From: DASVFB01 sp963815965
GTDB lineage: Bacteria > Actinomycetota > Thermoleophilia > Gaiellales > Gaiellaceae
Assembly (NCBI GenBank): GCA_963815965.1
Contig: CAWFIT010000018.1
Coordinates: 1 to 33,615 of the forward strand
Reading direction: 5' to 3'
DNA length: 33,615 nt
A program made the translations under genes and the position numbers. The first letter of the stretch is position 1, and each line of letters opens with the position of its first letter. Of this stretch, positions 1 to 8,865 are shown one piece after another. The notes under the pieces are model-generated. The model was not told the DNA's origin and did not search any database. It was given only the letters and a program-made list of their open reading frames with translations.

Positions 1-1
1 C

Positions 2-1219
2 GTCGCTGCGCTACAGCCGTTCCTTGTCCCTCTCGCGTCGCTGTTGCTCGCCCTCACGCTGCTCGGGATGGGATGGCGGCTTCTGCTCGTCGTCGCACTG
101 CCAGTGCTCGTGATCGGCGCGTTCGCGCATCGGCTTCCGCGGTCGGTCGGGGCCGCCGCCGCCCTCCTGCTTGGCGTGCTCAACCTAGGCGCAGGGCTGA
201 TCGCTCGCGTCGACCTGCTTCTCGCCGTCGCGGTTCTCTATCTTCTCGCTGGCCTCAGCCAAGGTTGGGGTGTCAACCGAGACCGCCGCAGGCTACGAGC
301 CTGGACGAACCGTGCACTCTCAACTGTCGGAGCGTCTTCGTCGCCTTCCTCGTCGTCTACCCGACGCTGCTCGTTGTCGATTACCTCGCCAAGCCGCGCG
401 CGTCGATCGATCAAGCTGCCCTGGGGCTGCCGCACGAGCGCGTCAGCTTCCCGGCGACCAACGGCTCCGCCTCGCCGGCTGGTACGTGCCGTCCCGCAAC
501 GGCGGGGCGATCGTGTCGTGCACGGCGGCGGCGGTGACCGCCAGGGAACCATCCGCCACGCCCGGATGCTGGCCAACGCGGGCTACGGCGTGCTTCTCTA
601 CGACGCGCGCGGACCTGGTGAAAGCGCCGGACACGAGAACGCCTTCGGCTGGCAGTGGGACCGCGACGTCCACGGCGCCGTCTCCTACCTCACCCGCCGC
701 GGCATCAATCGTATCGGGCTGCTCGGCCTTTCCACCGGCGCCGAAGCCGTCGTCGCCGAAGCCGCATTCGATCCGCGCGTTGAAGCAGTCGTCTCCGACG
801 GCCTTCAAGGCCGCACAACAGCCGACGCCAGTCACCTCCCCTTCGGAGACAGAATCTCGATCGAGCCACTGTTCGCGGTGGCCGGCGCCGAGATCGAGCT
901 TGCCACCGGCCAGGCACAACCAACGCCGCTGCTCGAACTCGTGCATCAGGTCGCAAGCAGACGACCTCTCTTGCTGATCGGAACCATCGGCTTCGAACGC
1001 GAATTCGATCGCGCCTACACCCGCGGAACGAAAGCCCAGTTCTGGCAACTGCTACACAGCGCACACACACGCGGGCTCGAGGACCATCCCCACACCTACG
1101 CGAATCGCGTTCTGGCGTTCTTCAACCGGGCGCTCGAGGCTCGTTCCACGTCGACACCTCTCTACCGAGCGCCGAGACGGGAAACGCGATACGGGCAGGA
1201 TCACGCTCCGCGTGGTTGA
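2..1219 (+). pseudogene. Membrane-anchored alpha/beta hydrolase, frameshifted and 5'-partial
   Basis: The reading frame is open from the left edge, so the true start may lie outside the window. The N-terminal part has two or three hydrophobic segments (about 44-250). Coding then moves to another frame around 300-465 (a membrane segment reading VFVAFLVVYPTLLVVDYL begins at 334), to a third frame around 465-515 (LRLAGWYVPSRNGGAIV), and back to the first frame for the hydrolase core (VHGGGGDRQGT, LLYDARGPGES, LLGLSTGAEA with the nucleophile-elbow serine). The order of pieces matches membrane-linked alpha/beta hydrolases of the lysophospholipase/DUF-type. At least three frame changes are needed to read one protein, so it is either a decayed gene or a stretch of sequence errors. 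The family call is firm; the exact substrate is unknown. Confidence 0.7.
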
Positions 1220-1724
1220 GCCAAGCGATTTCAGTCGTTTGCTGCCCGTTTGCTGCCCGAGATCCGCTTCGGAAGCTACGTTCGATGCTAGCCAACCCGA
1301 CTCATAACGACCATTGGAACTCCTGCCGCTGCCGCCGGTTGTGGGCGGTCGAGGACTGCCGGCAGCTGACGCGTTGGCTGGAACGGCAGTTGCTCGCGGC
1401 GGGTGAGGAGCTGGTGCGGGTGCCACCGAAGTTCGACGGTCTCGGACGGCGGCGGCGACACAACGCTGGACGGTCAGCCAACGGGCGACATTCGGAATCG
1501 AGTCAGCCGCCGCCGCCCGAGTCTGCGTCGCTCACCGGACGCCACCACGACGTCGAGAATGACATTGAGATGCGGAATGACGCCTGGGCCTCGAACCCGA
1601 GGGCTAAAGAGATGGGTCGTACGGCCCTAGTAAGTTGCGTCTGCGACACGTAGGTTCGGGACCTATGCCGTCGCGCTGGCGCGGGCGAGGCCGCGTGACC
1701 GTCGCCGGGGGAAAGGGGTTCAGG
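1220..1724. other. Gene-poor spacer with an IS110 scrap
   Basis: About 500 bases lie between the broken hydrolase and the DUF4386 gene. Apart from the short transposase remnant at 1336-1431 no coding signal is convincing; the long open frame through 1216-1653 has low-complexity Arg/Pro/Ser translation outside the remnant and reads like non-coding GC-rich DNA. Confidence 0.5.
1336..1431 (+). pseudogene. IS110-family transposase remnant (N-terminal RuvC-like part)
   Basis: The translation contains RLWAVEDCRQLTRWLERQL followed by LLAAGEELVRVPPK. This is the block around the second acidic residue of the IS110-family DEDD domain (W-x-x-E-D-C/G-R then a V-R-V-P-x-K strand). Sequence before and after has no recognisable transposase. 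It differs from the transposase 1.2 kb downstream (which has YEAGPTGYGL at the equivalent place), so it comes from a separate, older insertion of another IS110 subgroup. Confidence 0.6.
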
Positions 1725-2460
1725 GTGTCTCTAGATCAGAAGAGGGCGCGTTGGTTCGGCGTGCTCTTCCTCATCACGTTCGTCACGTCGATTCCGGCGG
1801 TGCTGCTGTACGAGCCGGCGCTCCGTCATCCAGTCGCGTTCGTCGCGGGCTCGGGGAACGTCAACAAGATCTACCTCGGCGCGCTGTTGGAGCTTCTGCT
1901 GATCATCGCGAACATCGGAACCGCAGTCGTGATCGTCCCGATCATGAGGCGGCAGTTCGAAGAGCTGTCGATCGGTTACGTGACCGCGCGGATCTTCGAA
2001 TGCACATTCATCCTCGTCGGCATCGTCGCGATGCTCGGAATCGCCACCTTGCAACAAGAGAGTGCGGGCGCGGCCGAAGGCACGGTCGCGTACACGCTCG
2101 CGGCGATCAAGGACTGGACGTTCACTGCTGGGGGGCGGCGGCTGGGTCGTCGGCTGGGGGAACGGGTTGATCCTCGGCTACATGATGTACCGGACAGGGC
2201 TCGTGCCGCGGCGGGTGGCGTGGCTCGGCCTCGTCGGCGGGCCGCTGCTCATCGCGACCGGGACGGCAATCATGTTCAGCGGGAACCATCCGAGCAGCAC
2301 GCTGCGCTCGCTGCAAGGCATCGCAACGATCCCCGAGTTCCTGTGGGAACTCTTCCTCGGCGTCTACTGCACCATCTGGGGTTTCAGGCGCGATGCCCCG
2401 ATCCTCCAAGCTGGGGCACGCGATCGCGCGGCGACGATGCCCGCCGCAGGACCCGCCTAG
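1725..2460 (+). pseudogene. DUF4386 family multi-pass membrane protein, one frameshift
   Basis: A GTG start at 1725 follows a GAAAGGGG ribosome-binding site. The first part (MSLDQKRARWFGVLF, then segments such as LLLIIANIGTAVVIVPIM and FILVGIVAMLGIA) ends at a six-G run at 2130-2135. The reading frame then moves and continues as GWVVGWGNGLILGYMMYR through WELFLGVYCTIWGFR to the stop at 2460. Both halves together give a full DUF4386-type protein of about 240 residues with about six membrane segments. The homopolymer at the junction makes a one-base sequence error possible; a true frameshift mutation is the alternative. The function of DUF4386 proteins is unknown. Confidence 0.7.
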
Positions 2461-2473
2461 AGGCGGTCCATTC

Positions 2474-2503
2474 GGGGGAGGCGACCCCTCCGTCGCCTCC
2501 CCC
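2474..2503 (+). terminator. Hairpin terminator after the DUF4386 gene
   Basis: A perfect 12-bp stem GGGGGAGGCGAC / GTCGCCTCCCCC with a CCCTCC loop begins 13 bases after the DUF4386 stop, followed by GCTCGTTTAA, which has only a short T stretch. Position and stability fit an actinobacterial intrinsic terminator. Confidence 0.7.
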
Positions 2504-2641
2504 GCTCGTTTAACCGTGGCCTGGGCTGCAATCACCGCCTGCGCCAGACCGTATGGAGTGCCCGGCGCCTCGCTCATAAGTTGGCGCGGGTTGCCGTCGG
2601 GAGTGGCCCGGCGGTAGAGCCGCTAATTACGGGAGGCGCCG

Positions 2642-3720
2642 GTGATGAGCGAAGGTAGCTGGGTCGGACTGGATGTGCATGCTCGGTCGGTGGTCGCGGG
2701 CGTGATCGATCAAGGGAGCGGTGAGGTGCGGTCGCTGCGGGTGCCGCCGGGTAGCGATGGGACGGTCGCGTGGTTGAAGACGCTGCCGATGCCGGTGCGG
2801 GTTGTCTACGAAGCAGGGCCCACCGGCTACGGGCTTGCGCGCGCGTGTGCCGGGGCGGGGATCAACTGCGTGGTCGCGGCGCCGTCGCGGATCCGGCCGG
2901 CGGCCGACCGGCTCAAGACCGACCGGCGGGACGCCCAGCGGCTGGCGAAGCTGCTTCGGCTGGGTGAGATCACCCCCGGTTCGGGTGCCCGAGCCGGAGG
3001 AGGAGGCCGCGCGTGATCTGGTCCGCGCCCGCGAGGACGCCCGCGGCGATCTGATGCGGGCCCGCCATCGGCTCTCGAAGCTGCTCCTGCGCCATGGGTC
3101 GGTGTACGACGCAACCGCGTGGACGCGGGCGCACGACGGGTGGCTTCGTAAGCAGCGGTTCCAAAGCCAGGCCGCTCGCAACCGTGTTCGACGAGTGCTA
3201 CGGCCGGGTGCTCGACGCGAAGACCAGGAGGGATGCACTCGACGAGGCGATCGCCGAGCTCGCGGGCGCGCCGCCGTACGTCGACGTCGTCCAGCGGCTC
3301 GTCTGCCTCCGCGGCATCTCGACGCTGACAGCGTTCGCGTTGACCGTCGAGCTCGGAGACTGGAACAGGTTCCCTCCCGCCTCGCTCGGCCCGTTCCTCG
3401 GCCTCACCCCCAGCGAGAACTCAAACGGGGAGCGCCGCCGCCAAGGCGCGATCACCAAGACCGGCAACAGCCACGCGCGCCGGCTCCTGGTCGGGGCCGC
3501 CTGGCACCAACGCCGCCCACCGCGGTTGAGCGTCCGCGTCACGCTCGCCGTCGCGCTGCGCCAGCGGTCCGGTCGCCGTCGCGGTCCGACGCTCGCGTGG
3601 CGACGTGCGCGTCGTGTCGAAGCGACGGGGCCGCCAGTTCCATCTAGAGCGCACGCTGGGCGCGCTGCGAGGCCGCGTTGCCCTCTCGGTTGCCCTCCCG
3701 CGCGCCAGGTCCAAGGCCGG
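2642..3720 (+). pseudogene. IS110-family transposase, multiply frameshifted
   Basis: Starts at GTG 2642 or ATG 2645 after GGGAGGCGCC. The N-terminal RuvC-like DEDD domain is visible: GLDVHARSVVAGVID (first Asp), YEAGPTGYGL (Glu) and DRLKTDRRDAQRLAKLLR (last acidic block). The frame changes at a C5 run near 2973-2977, continues as VRVPEPEEEAARDLVRARE, and changes again near 3170 to a third frame with ATVFDECYGRVLDAK and the C-terminal Transposase_20 block LRGISTLTAFALTVELGDW, FLGLTPSENS and TKTGNSHARRLLVGAAWH, which carries the conserved serine region. After about 3540 the frame degrades again. Three or more frame changes make it inactive as read. IS110 elements lack classical inverted repeats, so the ends cannot be fixed from sequence alone. 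Confidence 0.85.
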
Positions 3721-3727
3721 CGAAGAG

Positions 3728-3752
3728 AAAGGCGCCAATTTGCGGCGCCTTT
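3728..3752 (-). terminator. Terminator hairpin downstream of tRNA-Ile
   Basis: A perfect 9-bp stem AAAGGCGCC / GGCGCCTTT with a 7-base loop lies 5 bases beyond the tRNA 3' end on the minus strand. The A/T closing part gives a weak U tract. It would also work on the plus strand. Confidence 0.65.
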
Positions 3753-3757
3753 CCTTG

Positions 3758-3831
<74 letters not shown>

Positions 3832-3895
3832 GCCGGGACAGCGTAACGCCGGTCGGCGACGGTTCCTCCTCCCCCGGCTCCAAACGGTCGGCAGA

Positions 3896-4360
3896 ATGCG
3901 GGCTGTGAAGGTGTTCCAGCAGGAGCAGCGCTTCCGCACCTCAGGAGGGCTGGCCGTGCAGGACATCACCGAGGAGGTCGCGGCCGCGGTCCGCGAGAGC
4001 GAGATCACCGACGGCATCGCCTGCGTCTACGCGCCGCACACGACCTGCTGCATCCGGGTCAACGAGTTCGAAAGCGGTTTCCTCGAGGACTTCACGACGC
4101 TGCTCCGGCGCCTCGTGCCCGCGGAGGGGCACTACTACGCGCACGACGACTGGGACAGGCGGACGGAGAACATCTGCCCGGAGGACATGGACGTCGGCAA
4201 CGGCCACGCGCACTGCATGTCGATGCTCCTCGGCTCGGCCGGCGAGTCGATCCCCGTGCGCGACGGCGAGCTGTGCCTCGGAACCTGGCAGCGCGTGCTC
4301 TTCCTCGAGCTCGACCGCGAGCGCGACCGCCGCTGGATCGTCCAGGTCGTCGGGAACTAG
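3896..4360 (+). CDS. yjbQ: YjbQ/UPF0047 family protein (secondary thiamine-phosphate synthase type)
   Basis: A 154-residue protein of normal length for the family. The signature run HTTCCIRVNEFE (family pattern H-T-T-x-x-x-x-x-N-E), the HYYAHDDW stretch, GNGHAHCMSMLLG and the closing LGTWQRVLFLELD are all present, including the conserved histidines that form the active-site/metal pocket. YjbQ proteins have weak thiamine-phosphate synthase activity in vitro; their main role is unsettled. The gene ends 3 bases from the end of the convergent lipoprotein gene. ATG 3896 is used; a GTG at 3905 is possible. Confidence 0.9.
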   Translation: MRAVKVFQQEQRFRTSGGLAVQDITEEVAAAVRESEITDGIACVYAPHTTCCIRVNEFESGFLEDFTTLLRRLVPAEGHYYAHDDWDRRTENICPEDMDVGNGHAHCMSMLLGSAGESIPVRDGELCLGTWQRVLFLELDRERDRRWIVQVVGN

Positions 4361-4363
4361 CCT

Positions 4364-4903
4364 CTAGCCAGACAGCTTCAGTACGTGGTCAGTGATGTAG
4401 CCGAAGCGCCACGGGAGCCCCGGCCTGCGCGGTCCGACCGTCGTGAAGCGGCCGAGTTGCACTCGTAGGTATCGAGCGCCGGTGAGCCGTCCTCGACCCG
4501 AGAAGCTCCCGCTCCACGCCTCGCCGGAATGCAGCACGCGCGGGAGCGGCGGCGAGTAGCTCGACGCCAGCACCCCAGGGCCTGCGGCTGCGATGTCGTC
4601 GACCTGCATGCTCGGGCTGGACAGAAGCAGCACGCCGAACTCGGACTGGCCCGGATGATGCGGCCGCCCAATCGTGTACGCGACCGTCGTGGCGTTCTTC
4701 ACGCGCGCGTCGACCGACCAGCCGTCTGCTCGCACGACGAGACGGCTGACGTCGACGATCAGGCGCGCACCCGCGCGTCCCGGCGCCTCGTGCCAGTCGA
4801 GCACGATCGTCCGCGGCCGTGCAGGGGCGGACGTCGACTCGCCGCCGCAGCCGCCCGCAGCAAGTACGAGCAGGACGACCGCCGTCAGGAAACAGCGCCG
4901 CAC
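4364..4903 (-). CDS. Putative lipoprotein, unknown function
   Basis: A 179-residue protein with a signal peptide and a clear lipobox (LVLAAGGC, Cys at about residue 19), so it is predicted to be lipid-anchored outside the membrane. The rest looks like a single beta-rich domain with no recognised motif. The start overlaps the end of the DUF1996 gene by 19 bases, so it is the third gene of a minus-strand exported-protein operon (6825 to 4364). No function can be assigned. Confidence 0.75.
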   Translation of the reverse strand: MRRCFLTAVVLLVLAAGGCGGESTSAPARPRTIVLDWHEAPGRAGARLIVDVSRLVVRADGWSVDARVKNATTVAYTIGRPHHPGQSEFGVLLLSSPSMQVDDIAAAGPGVLASSYSPPLPRVLHSGEAWSGSFSGRGRLTGARYLRVQLGRFTTVGPRRPGLPWRFGYITDHVLKLSG

Positions 4904-5721
4904 GCGCGCAGCGCGTTGAGGCAGTAATCAGTCAGACGCTTAAGCTCGGATTGCTGCCAGCCGTTGAAGAAGTCGGCATGGCCCGAGAAGACTCCGAACG
5001 ACGCCAGTTGGAGCGGCTTCTCGTTCGCGATCGGGTACTGGATGATCAGCATGATCTGCGGCACAGCGACTGGATGCGTCCTCGGGCATCTCCCTTTCAC
5101 GGAGTACGCCATGTGACTCTTGTGATCCGGGCTGTCGACGCGCGTGCCGTCCCAGCAGTTTGGAAAGCGGACGTGGACATGCAGGCTCGGCGTCGCGCAC
5201 GATGGCGGCGTCACAGACGCGTTCGTCGGCTCGGTCGAGCAGTTCCAGAAGACGACGTGCAGGCTCTGCGGCTTGCGCGCGAGCGAGTTGCCGGCGACGA
5301 TCTTCAGCCCGGGCGGGAACGGACGCACCCGCGCGAGCGTGCTGCGGCGGTAGTAGACGTCCGCCTCGACAGGATCGACGCGCTTGTCGCCGAGCAGCAG
5401 CGTCGGCGCCCAGTACGACGCCGTGTCCTCCGGCCGCTGGCAGGTCGTCGCTCCGCGGCGCAGCGTCGACAAGGTCGTGTACGCGTTCGTCGTGACGTTG
5501 CCGAAGAAGCTGTGATCGTGCGACATGCTCGGCCGGCGTGGGAAGACGATCGGGTCGTTCGGCCCGAAGTGGCTGAACTTGCACACCGTGATGAACTCGA
5601 CGTTGTCGAACTGCGGCAGGTCGGAGAGCGCGGTCGGCCCGCGGCCGTCGCCGCCCGAAGCGCCCGCGGCGCACAGCGCTGCGCCGACGACGAGGAGCGG
5701 TAGGAGCAGTCGTCTCAGCAT
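4885..5721 (-). CDS. Secreted DUF1996 domain protein
   Basis: A 278-residue protein with a signal peptide (LLLPLLVVGAALCAAGA). The mature part has typical DUF1996 blocks: SHDHSFFGN, SYWAPTLLL, FWNCSTEPTN, LHVHVRFPNCWDG and KSHMAYSVKGRCPRTHPVAVPQ, with conserved cysteines, histidines and the W-D-G region. DUF1996 is common in secreted proteins of fungi and actinobacteria; its activity is unknown, though the His/Asp/Cys pattern resembles an extracellular enzyme or binding fold. The start codon follows the upstream gene's stop with no gap, so translation is probably coupled. Confidence 0.88.
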   Translation of the reverse strand: MLRRLLLPLLVVGAALCAAGASGGDGRGPTALSDLPQFDNVEFITVCKFSHFGPNDPIVFPRRPSMSHDHSFFGNVTTNAYTTLSTLRRGATTCQRPEDTASYWAPTLLLGDKRVDPVEADVYYRRSTLARVRPFPPGLKIVAGNSLARKPQSLHVVFWNCSTEPTNASVTPPSCATPSLHVHVRFPNCWDGTRVDSPDHKSHMAYSVKGRCPRTHPVAVPQIMLIIQYPIANEKPLQLASFGVFSGHADFFNGWQQSELKRLTDYCLNALRACGAVS

Positions 5722-6825
5722 TTAGTAGTCGTCGAACTGGCAGCCGATGCCGTCGAAGTTGTTGTCGAAGCTGTGCGGATCGGGCGTGCGCGGCGTCGGG
5801 TCGTGGAGCACCTGGAAGCCGCGGAAGGAGAGGTCGGCGCAGTCGTAGTCGGGCGGCGCAGGCGGAATGCAGCTCGTCGGGTAGTGCGGATCGCAGTTGC
5901 CTCCGTCGATCCAGTGGTTGACGGGCACCTGCAGCGGCGGCGGAAGCGGCTGCCCAGGCGGCGGTTTCGCGACGATCGACGTGAAAGCGCCGGTGCGGTC
6001 GTTCTGGACGTTCGAATCGTGCAGCGGCAGGTCGCCGCACGCGGTGCGGATGCAGCCGCTGATGCGAACGAGCGCAGTCGCCGACACCGCGCCGATCTTC
6101 TTGGCGTCGACCGTGAAGACCGCGGTCCCCGTCCCTTGCGCCGGAATGCTGTCGAACGAGCACGTTGCGTACCAGCCTTTCGGCACGCAGCCCGCGTGCG
6201 GTGATGTCGACGCGGCGGTGTCGAACGGGTTACCTGGCGCCGCGCGGACATCGAGGTCGACGCTTTGCGCTGCGAGCGGGCCTACGTTCGTGATCGTCGC
6301 CGTGTACGTGATCAGGTCGCCCACTGCAACCGCGGCCGGTTTCGCCTCCAGTTCGACCGAAAGGTCGGCGGCGCACGCTCCCCACAAGCCGCGGTTGGCG
6401 GTCTCCGCATCCTGCTGCACGGGCACGTACGACGCGAGGCGCGAGAACGACGGGCCGAAGGCATCGATGTGCGCGTTCCCGCCCGCGAGCAGCTGTTTGC
6501 CGAGATCGGATCCGTTCGGAAGCGCGACGTACGCAGCCGGCTTCGCGGCACTCAGCTTGACCGTCTGGTTCAGCGCCAGCTCGCGTGTCGCGGTCGCCGA
6601 CTCGTTCGCGAAACAGGAGCCGCGCGGCGGCGTCGAAATGCCGAGCACGTGCACCTTCAGACGCTTGCCGTTCTTCAGCCGCACCTGCAGCGTGTCGCCC
6701 GCCGTGACGGCCGTCACTCGCGCCGTCGTCGGCGCAGCGCGCTGCGCGCCGGCCGCAACCGACAGAATGCCGCCCGCGACAATCGCGAGCACGATGAGAA
6801 TGACCCGTCTAGGCAAGGAACCCAT
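5722..6825 (-). CDS. Exported SNase-like / DUF11-CARDB / Excalibur-like protein
   Basis: A 367-residue protein with an N-terminal signal or anchor (VILIVLAIVAGGILSVAAGA). Residues about 35-150 follow the staphylococcal nuclease fold (TAVTAGDTLQVRL, VHVLGISTPPRG, ANRGLWGAC). Two catalytic positions are changed: the usual V-x-D-G-D-T reads VTAGDT, and the I-D-T-P-E motif reads ISTPP, so nuclease activity is doubtful. Residues about 155-265 form a DUF11/CARDB-type adhesion-like domain (DLITYTATITNVGPLAAQSV). The C-terminus ends in an Excalibur-like calcium motif (DCADLSFRGFQ ... FDNNFDGIGCQ). It is first in a three-gene minus-strand operon and is divergent from moxR with 109 bases between them. 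Confidence 0.8.
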   Translation of the reverse strand: MGSLPRRVILIVLAIVAGGILSVAAGAQRAAPTTARVTAVTAGDTLQVRLKNGKRLKVHVLGISTPPRGSCFANESATATRELALNQTVKLSAAKPAAYVALPNGSDLGKQLLAGGNAHIDAFGPSFSRLASYVPVQQDAETANRGLWGACAADLSVELEAKPAAVAVGDLITYTATITNVGPLAAQSVDLDVRAAPGNPFDTAASTSPHAGCVPKGWYATCSFDSIPAQGTGTAVFTVDAKKIGAVSATALVRISGCIRTACGDLPLHDSNVQNDRTGAFTSIVAKPPPGQPLPPPLQVPVNHWIDGGNCDPHYPTSCIPPAPPDYDCADLSFRGFQVLHDPTPRTPDPHSFDNNFDGIGCQFDDY

Positions 6826-6934
6826 GAGCGTAGACGACGATTTCCGCCGTTGGTTGGCGGCAAGCCCGTACTCTCTCAGCAGAAACTTAGGAACGGCTGC
6901 TTTCCTTCAAGCCCAGCGATCAAGGAGGACTCCC

Positions 6935-7939
6935 GTGACCGTCTCCCCTGTCCCAGCCGCCGATGCGAGGGAGCGTCTCGAACAAGCGCTGTTCGAGATC
7001 CGCCGTGTGATCGCCGGGCAGGACGCAATGCTCGAACGTGTTCTCGTCTGCCTGCTCGCGCAGGGGCATCTCCTGATCGAAGGGGTTCCCGGGCTCGCGA
7101 AGACGCTCACGATCAAGACCACCGCGAGCGTGCTCGGCGGCTCGTTCGCGCGCGTGCAGTTCACACCCGATCTCGTCCCTTCGGATCTGATCGGAACACG
7201 CATCTACCGCCCAGGCGAAGGCTCGTTCGACACCGAGCTCGGTCCCGTCTTCTGCAACTTCCTGCTTGCCGACGAGATCAACCGCGCGCCGGCAAAGGTG
7301 CAGTCCGCGCTGCTCGAGGTGATGCAGGAGCGACAGGTGACGATCGGGCACACGACGTACCCGGTGCCGGAGCCGTTCCTCGCGATGGCGACCCAGAACC
7401 CGATCGAGTCGGAAGGGACGTATCCACTTCCGGAGGCGCAGATCGATCGGTTCATGCTCAAGATCCTCATCGGCTACCCGTCGCACGACGAGGAGCTGAC
7501 CGTCGTGCAGCGTCAGCTGGAGGCGCCGCCGCAACTGCGCGAGACGCTGACTCTCGACGACCTGCGCAACCTGCAGCGCGCGGTGTTCGACGTCTACGTC
7601 GACCCGGGCCTGGTGAGCTACGCGGTAACACTCGCCGACGCGACGAGGAATCCGGCTGCTCACCGCCTGCCCGAGCTCGCTCAGCACATCATGTTCGGCG
7701 CGAGCCCGCGCGGGCCGATCAGTCTCGTTCAGGCCGGGCGGGCGCTCGCGCTCATGCACGGCCGCGACTACGTCGTCGTCGAAGACCTGCGCGTGCTTGC
7801 CAAGGATGCGTTGCGCCACCGTCTCGTGCTCTCGTACCAGGCGCTCGCCGAGGAGGTGAGCGCGGACGCGATCCTCGATCGCGTGCTCGAGCAGGTGCCG
7901 CTGCCGCAGGTCGACCTGACGCGAACGAGCGCAGCTTGA
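6935..7939 (+). CDS. moxR: MoxR-family AAA+ ATPase
   Basis: A 334-residue protein of normal MoxR length. Walker A is GVPGLAKT (residues about 50-57), Walker B LLADEINRAP, sensor 1 ATQNPIESEGTYPLPEAQ, and the arginine-finger/sensor 2 block FGASPRGPISL. GTG 6935 is chosen because it sits 5 bases after AAGGAGGAC; the open frame extends far upstream without a plausible start. MoxR ATPases act as chaperone-like partners for VWA proteins, often helping assembly of metal or envelope complexes. It opens a five-gene operon in which each stop overlaps the next start, followed by its usual DUF58 and VWA partners. Confidence 0.93.
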   Translation: MTVSPVPAADARERLEQALFEIRRVIAGQDAMLERVLVCLLAQGHLLIEGVPGLAKTLTIKTTASVLGGSFARVQFTPDLVPSDLIGTRIYRPGEGSFDTELGPVFCNFLLADEINRAPAKVQSALLEVMQERQVTIGHTTYPVPEPFLAMATQNPIESEGTYPLPEAQIDRFMLKILIGYPSHDEELTVVQRQLEAPPQLRETLTLDDLRNLQRAVFDVYVDPGLVSYAVTLADATRNPAAHRLPELAQHIMFGASPRGPISLVQAGRALALMHGRDYVVVEDLRVLAKDALRHRLVLSYQALAEEVSADAILDRVLEQVPLPQVDLTRTSAA

Positions 7940-8865
7940 GCGTCGCGCCCGTCGAGCGCAGCCCGGCGCAGCCGGGGCCAGGGCCTGTTTCCGAGCGTCT
8001 GCTCCGCGCGCTCGAGATCACCGTCGCGCGACGGATGGAAGGACTTCTCGCCGGCGACTATCGCTCGCGCCTGCTCGGTCAGGGAAGCGAGCTCGCGCAG
8101 ATCCGGCCGTACACGCTCGGCGACGACGTGCGGCAGATCGACTGGAACGTCACCGCGCGGACAGGCGAGCCGCACGTGCGCGTGCAGCACGCCGAGCGCG
8201 TCCTCGTCACGTGGCTCGTGCTCGACACGTCGCCGTCGATGAACTTCGGCACCGCGGAGCGGCGCAAGGCCGACGTCGCGGAAGGTGCGGCGATCGCGAT
8301 CGGCCACGTCGCGACGCGGCGCGGCAACCGCCTGGGCGTCGTGACGTTCGGCGACGCTCGGCCGCGGTCGACGCCGGTGCGCCAGGGCCGGCAGGGACTG
8401 ATCGGATTGCTCGGCACCTTGCACGGGGACCAGGTCCCGGGACCAGGTCCCGAGGGACGCGTCGGCGCGACGTCGCTCGGCGAGGCGATCCGGAGGGCGG
8501 ACGCGCTCGCGCGCCAGCGCTCGTTCGTCGTGCTCGTGTCGGACTTCCGCGGCCCGGACGACTGGCGCCGGCCACTGCTGCAACTCGCCGGCCGGCACGA
8601 CGTCGTCGCCGTCGAGATTCGCGACCCGCGCGAGCAGGAGCTGCCGAACGCCGGCGAGCTCTGGCTCGTCGATCCCGAAACCGGGCGTCAGCTTCGCGTC
8701 GACACGCGCAGCGCAAAGCTCCGCCGCCGTTTCGCGGAAGCCGCCTCGGCCGAGCGACGCCACGTCGCGCGGACGTTCGCCTCGGTCGGCGTTCGCCACG
8801 TGGTGCTGTCGACCTCGGGTGACTGGCTCCGCGAACTGGCCCTGTTCCTGCGAAGGGCGAAGTGA
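7936..8865 (+). CDS. DUF58 domain protein (VWA-like, MoxR partner)
   Basis: A 309-residue protein. The DUF58 signature GSELAQIRPYTLGDDVRQIDWNVTAR is present (shown here as GSELAQIRPYTLGDDV then RQIDWNVTARTGE), followed by a VWA-like fold with WLVLDTSPSMNFG (D-x-S-x-S metal site). The start is a TTG at 7936 whose last two bases begin the moxR stop TGA, giving a TTGA overlap; no later start keeps the whole N-terminus. DUF58 proteins accompany MoxR and BatA-like VWA proteins. No membrane segment is seen, so it is probably cytoplasmic. Confidence 0.9.
   Translation: MSVAPVERSPAQPGPGPVSERLLRALEITVARRMEGLLAGDYRSRLLGQGSELAQIRPYTLGDDVRQIDWNVTARTGEPHVRVQHAERVLVTWLVLDTSPSMNFGTAERRKADVAEGAAIAIGHVATRRGNRLGVVTFGDARPRSTPVRQGRQGLIGLLGTLHGDQVPGPGPEGRVGATSLGEAIRRADALARQRSFVVLVSDFRGPDDWRRPLLQLAGRHDVVAVEIRDPREQELPNAGELWLVDPETGRQLRVDTRSAKLRRRFAEAASAERRHVARTFASVGVRHVVLSTSGDWLRELALFLRRAK

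Noticed and set aside
1216..1653. 145-residue plus-strand protein
   Set aside because: Only residues about 41-72 resemble a protein (IS110 scrap); the remainder is low-complexity and shows no start signal.
1665..1690. Tenth copy of the dispersed repeat (CGCTGGCGCGGGCGAGG)
   Set aside because: Only the central CGCTGGCGCGG matches; the GGCGTCATT half is missing, so it may be chance in GC-rich DNA.
4940..6163. Long minus-strand open frame of 407 residues
   Set aside because: Arg/Ala-rich translation overlapping the well-supported DUF1996 and SNase-like genes in another frame; a high-GC shadow.
6265..7935. N-terminal extension of the DUF58 gene
   Set aside because: The open frame upstream of TTG 7936 is a shadow of moxR; DUF58 homology begins after 7936.
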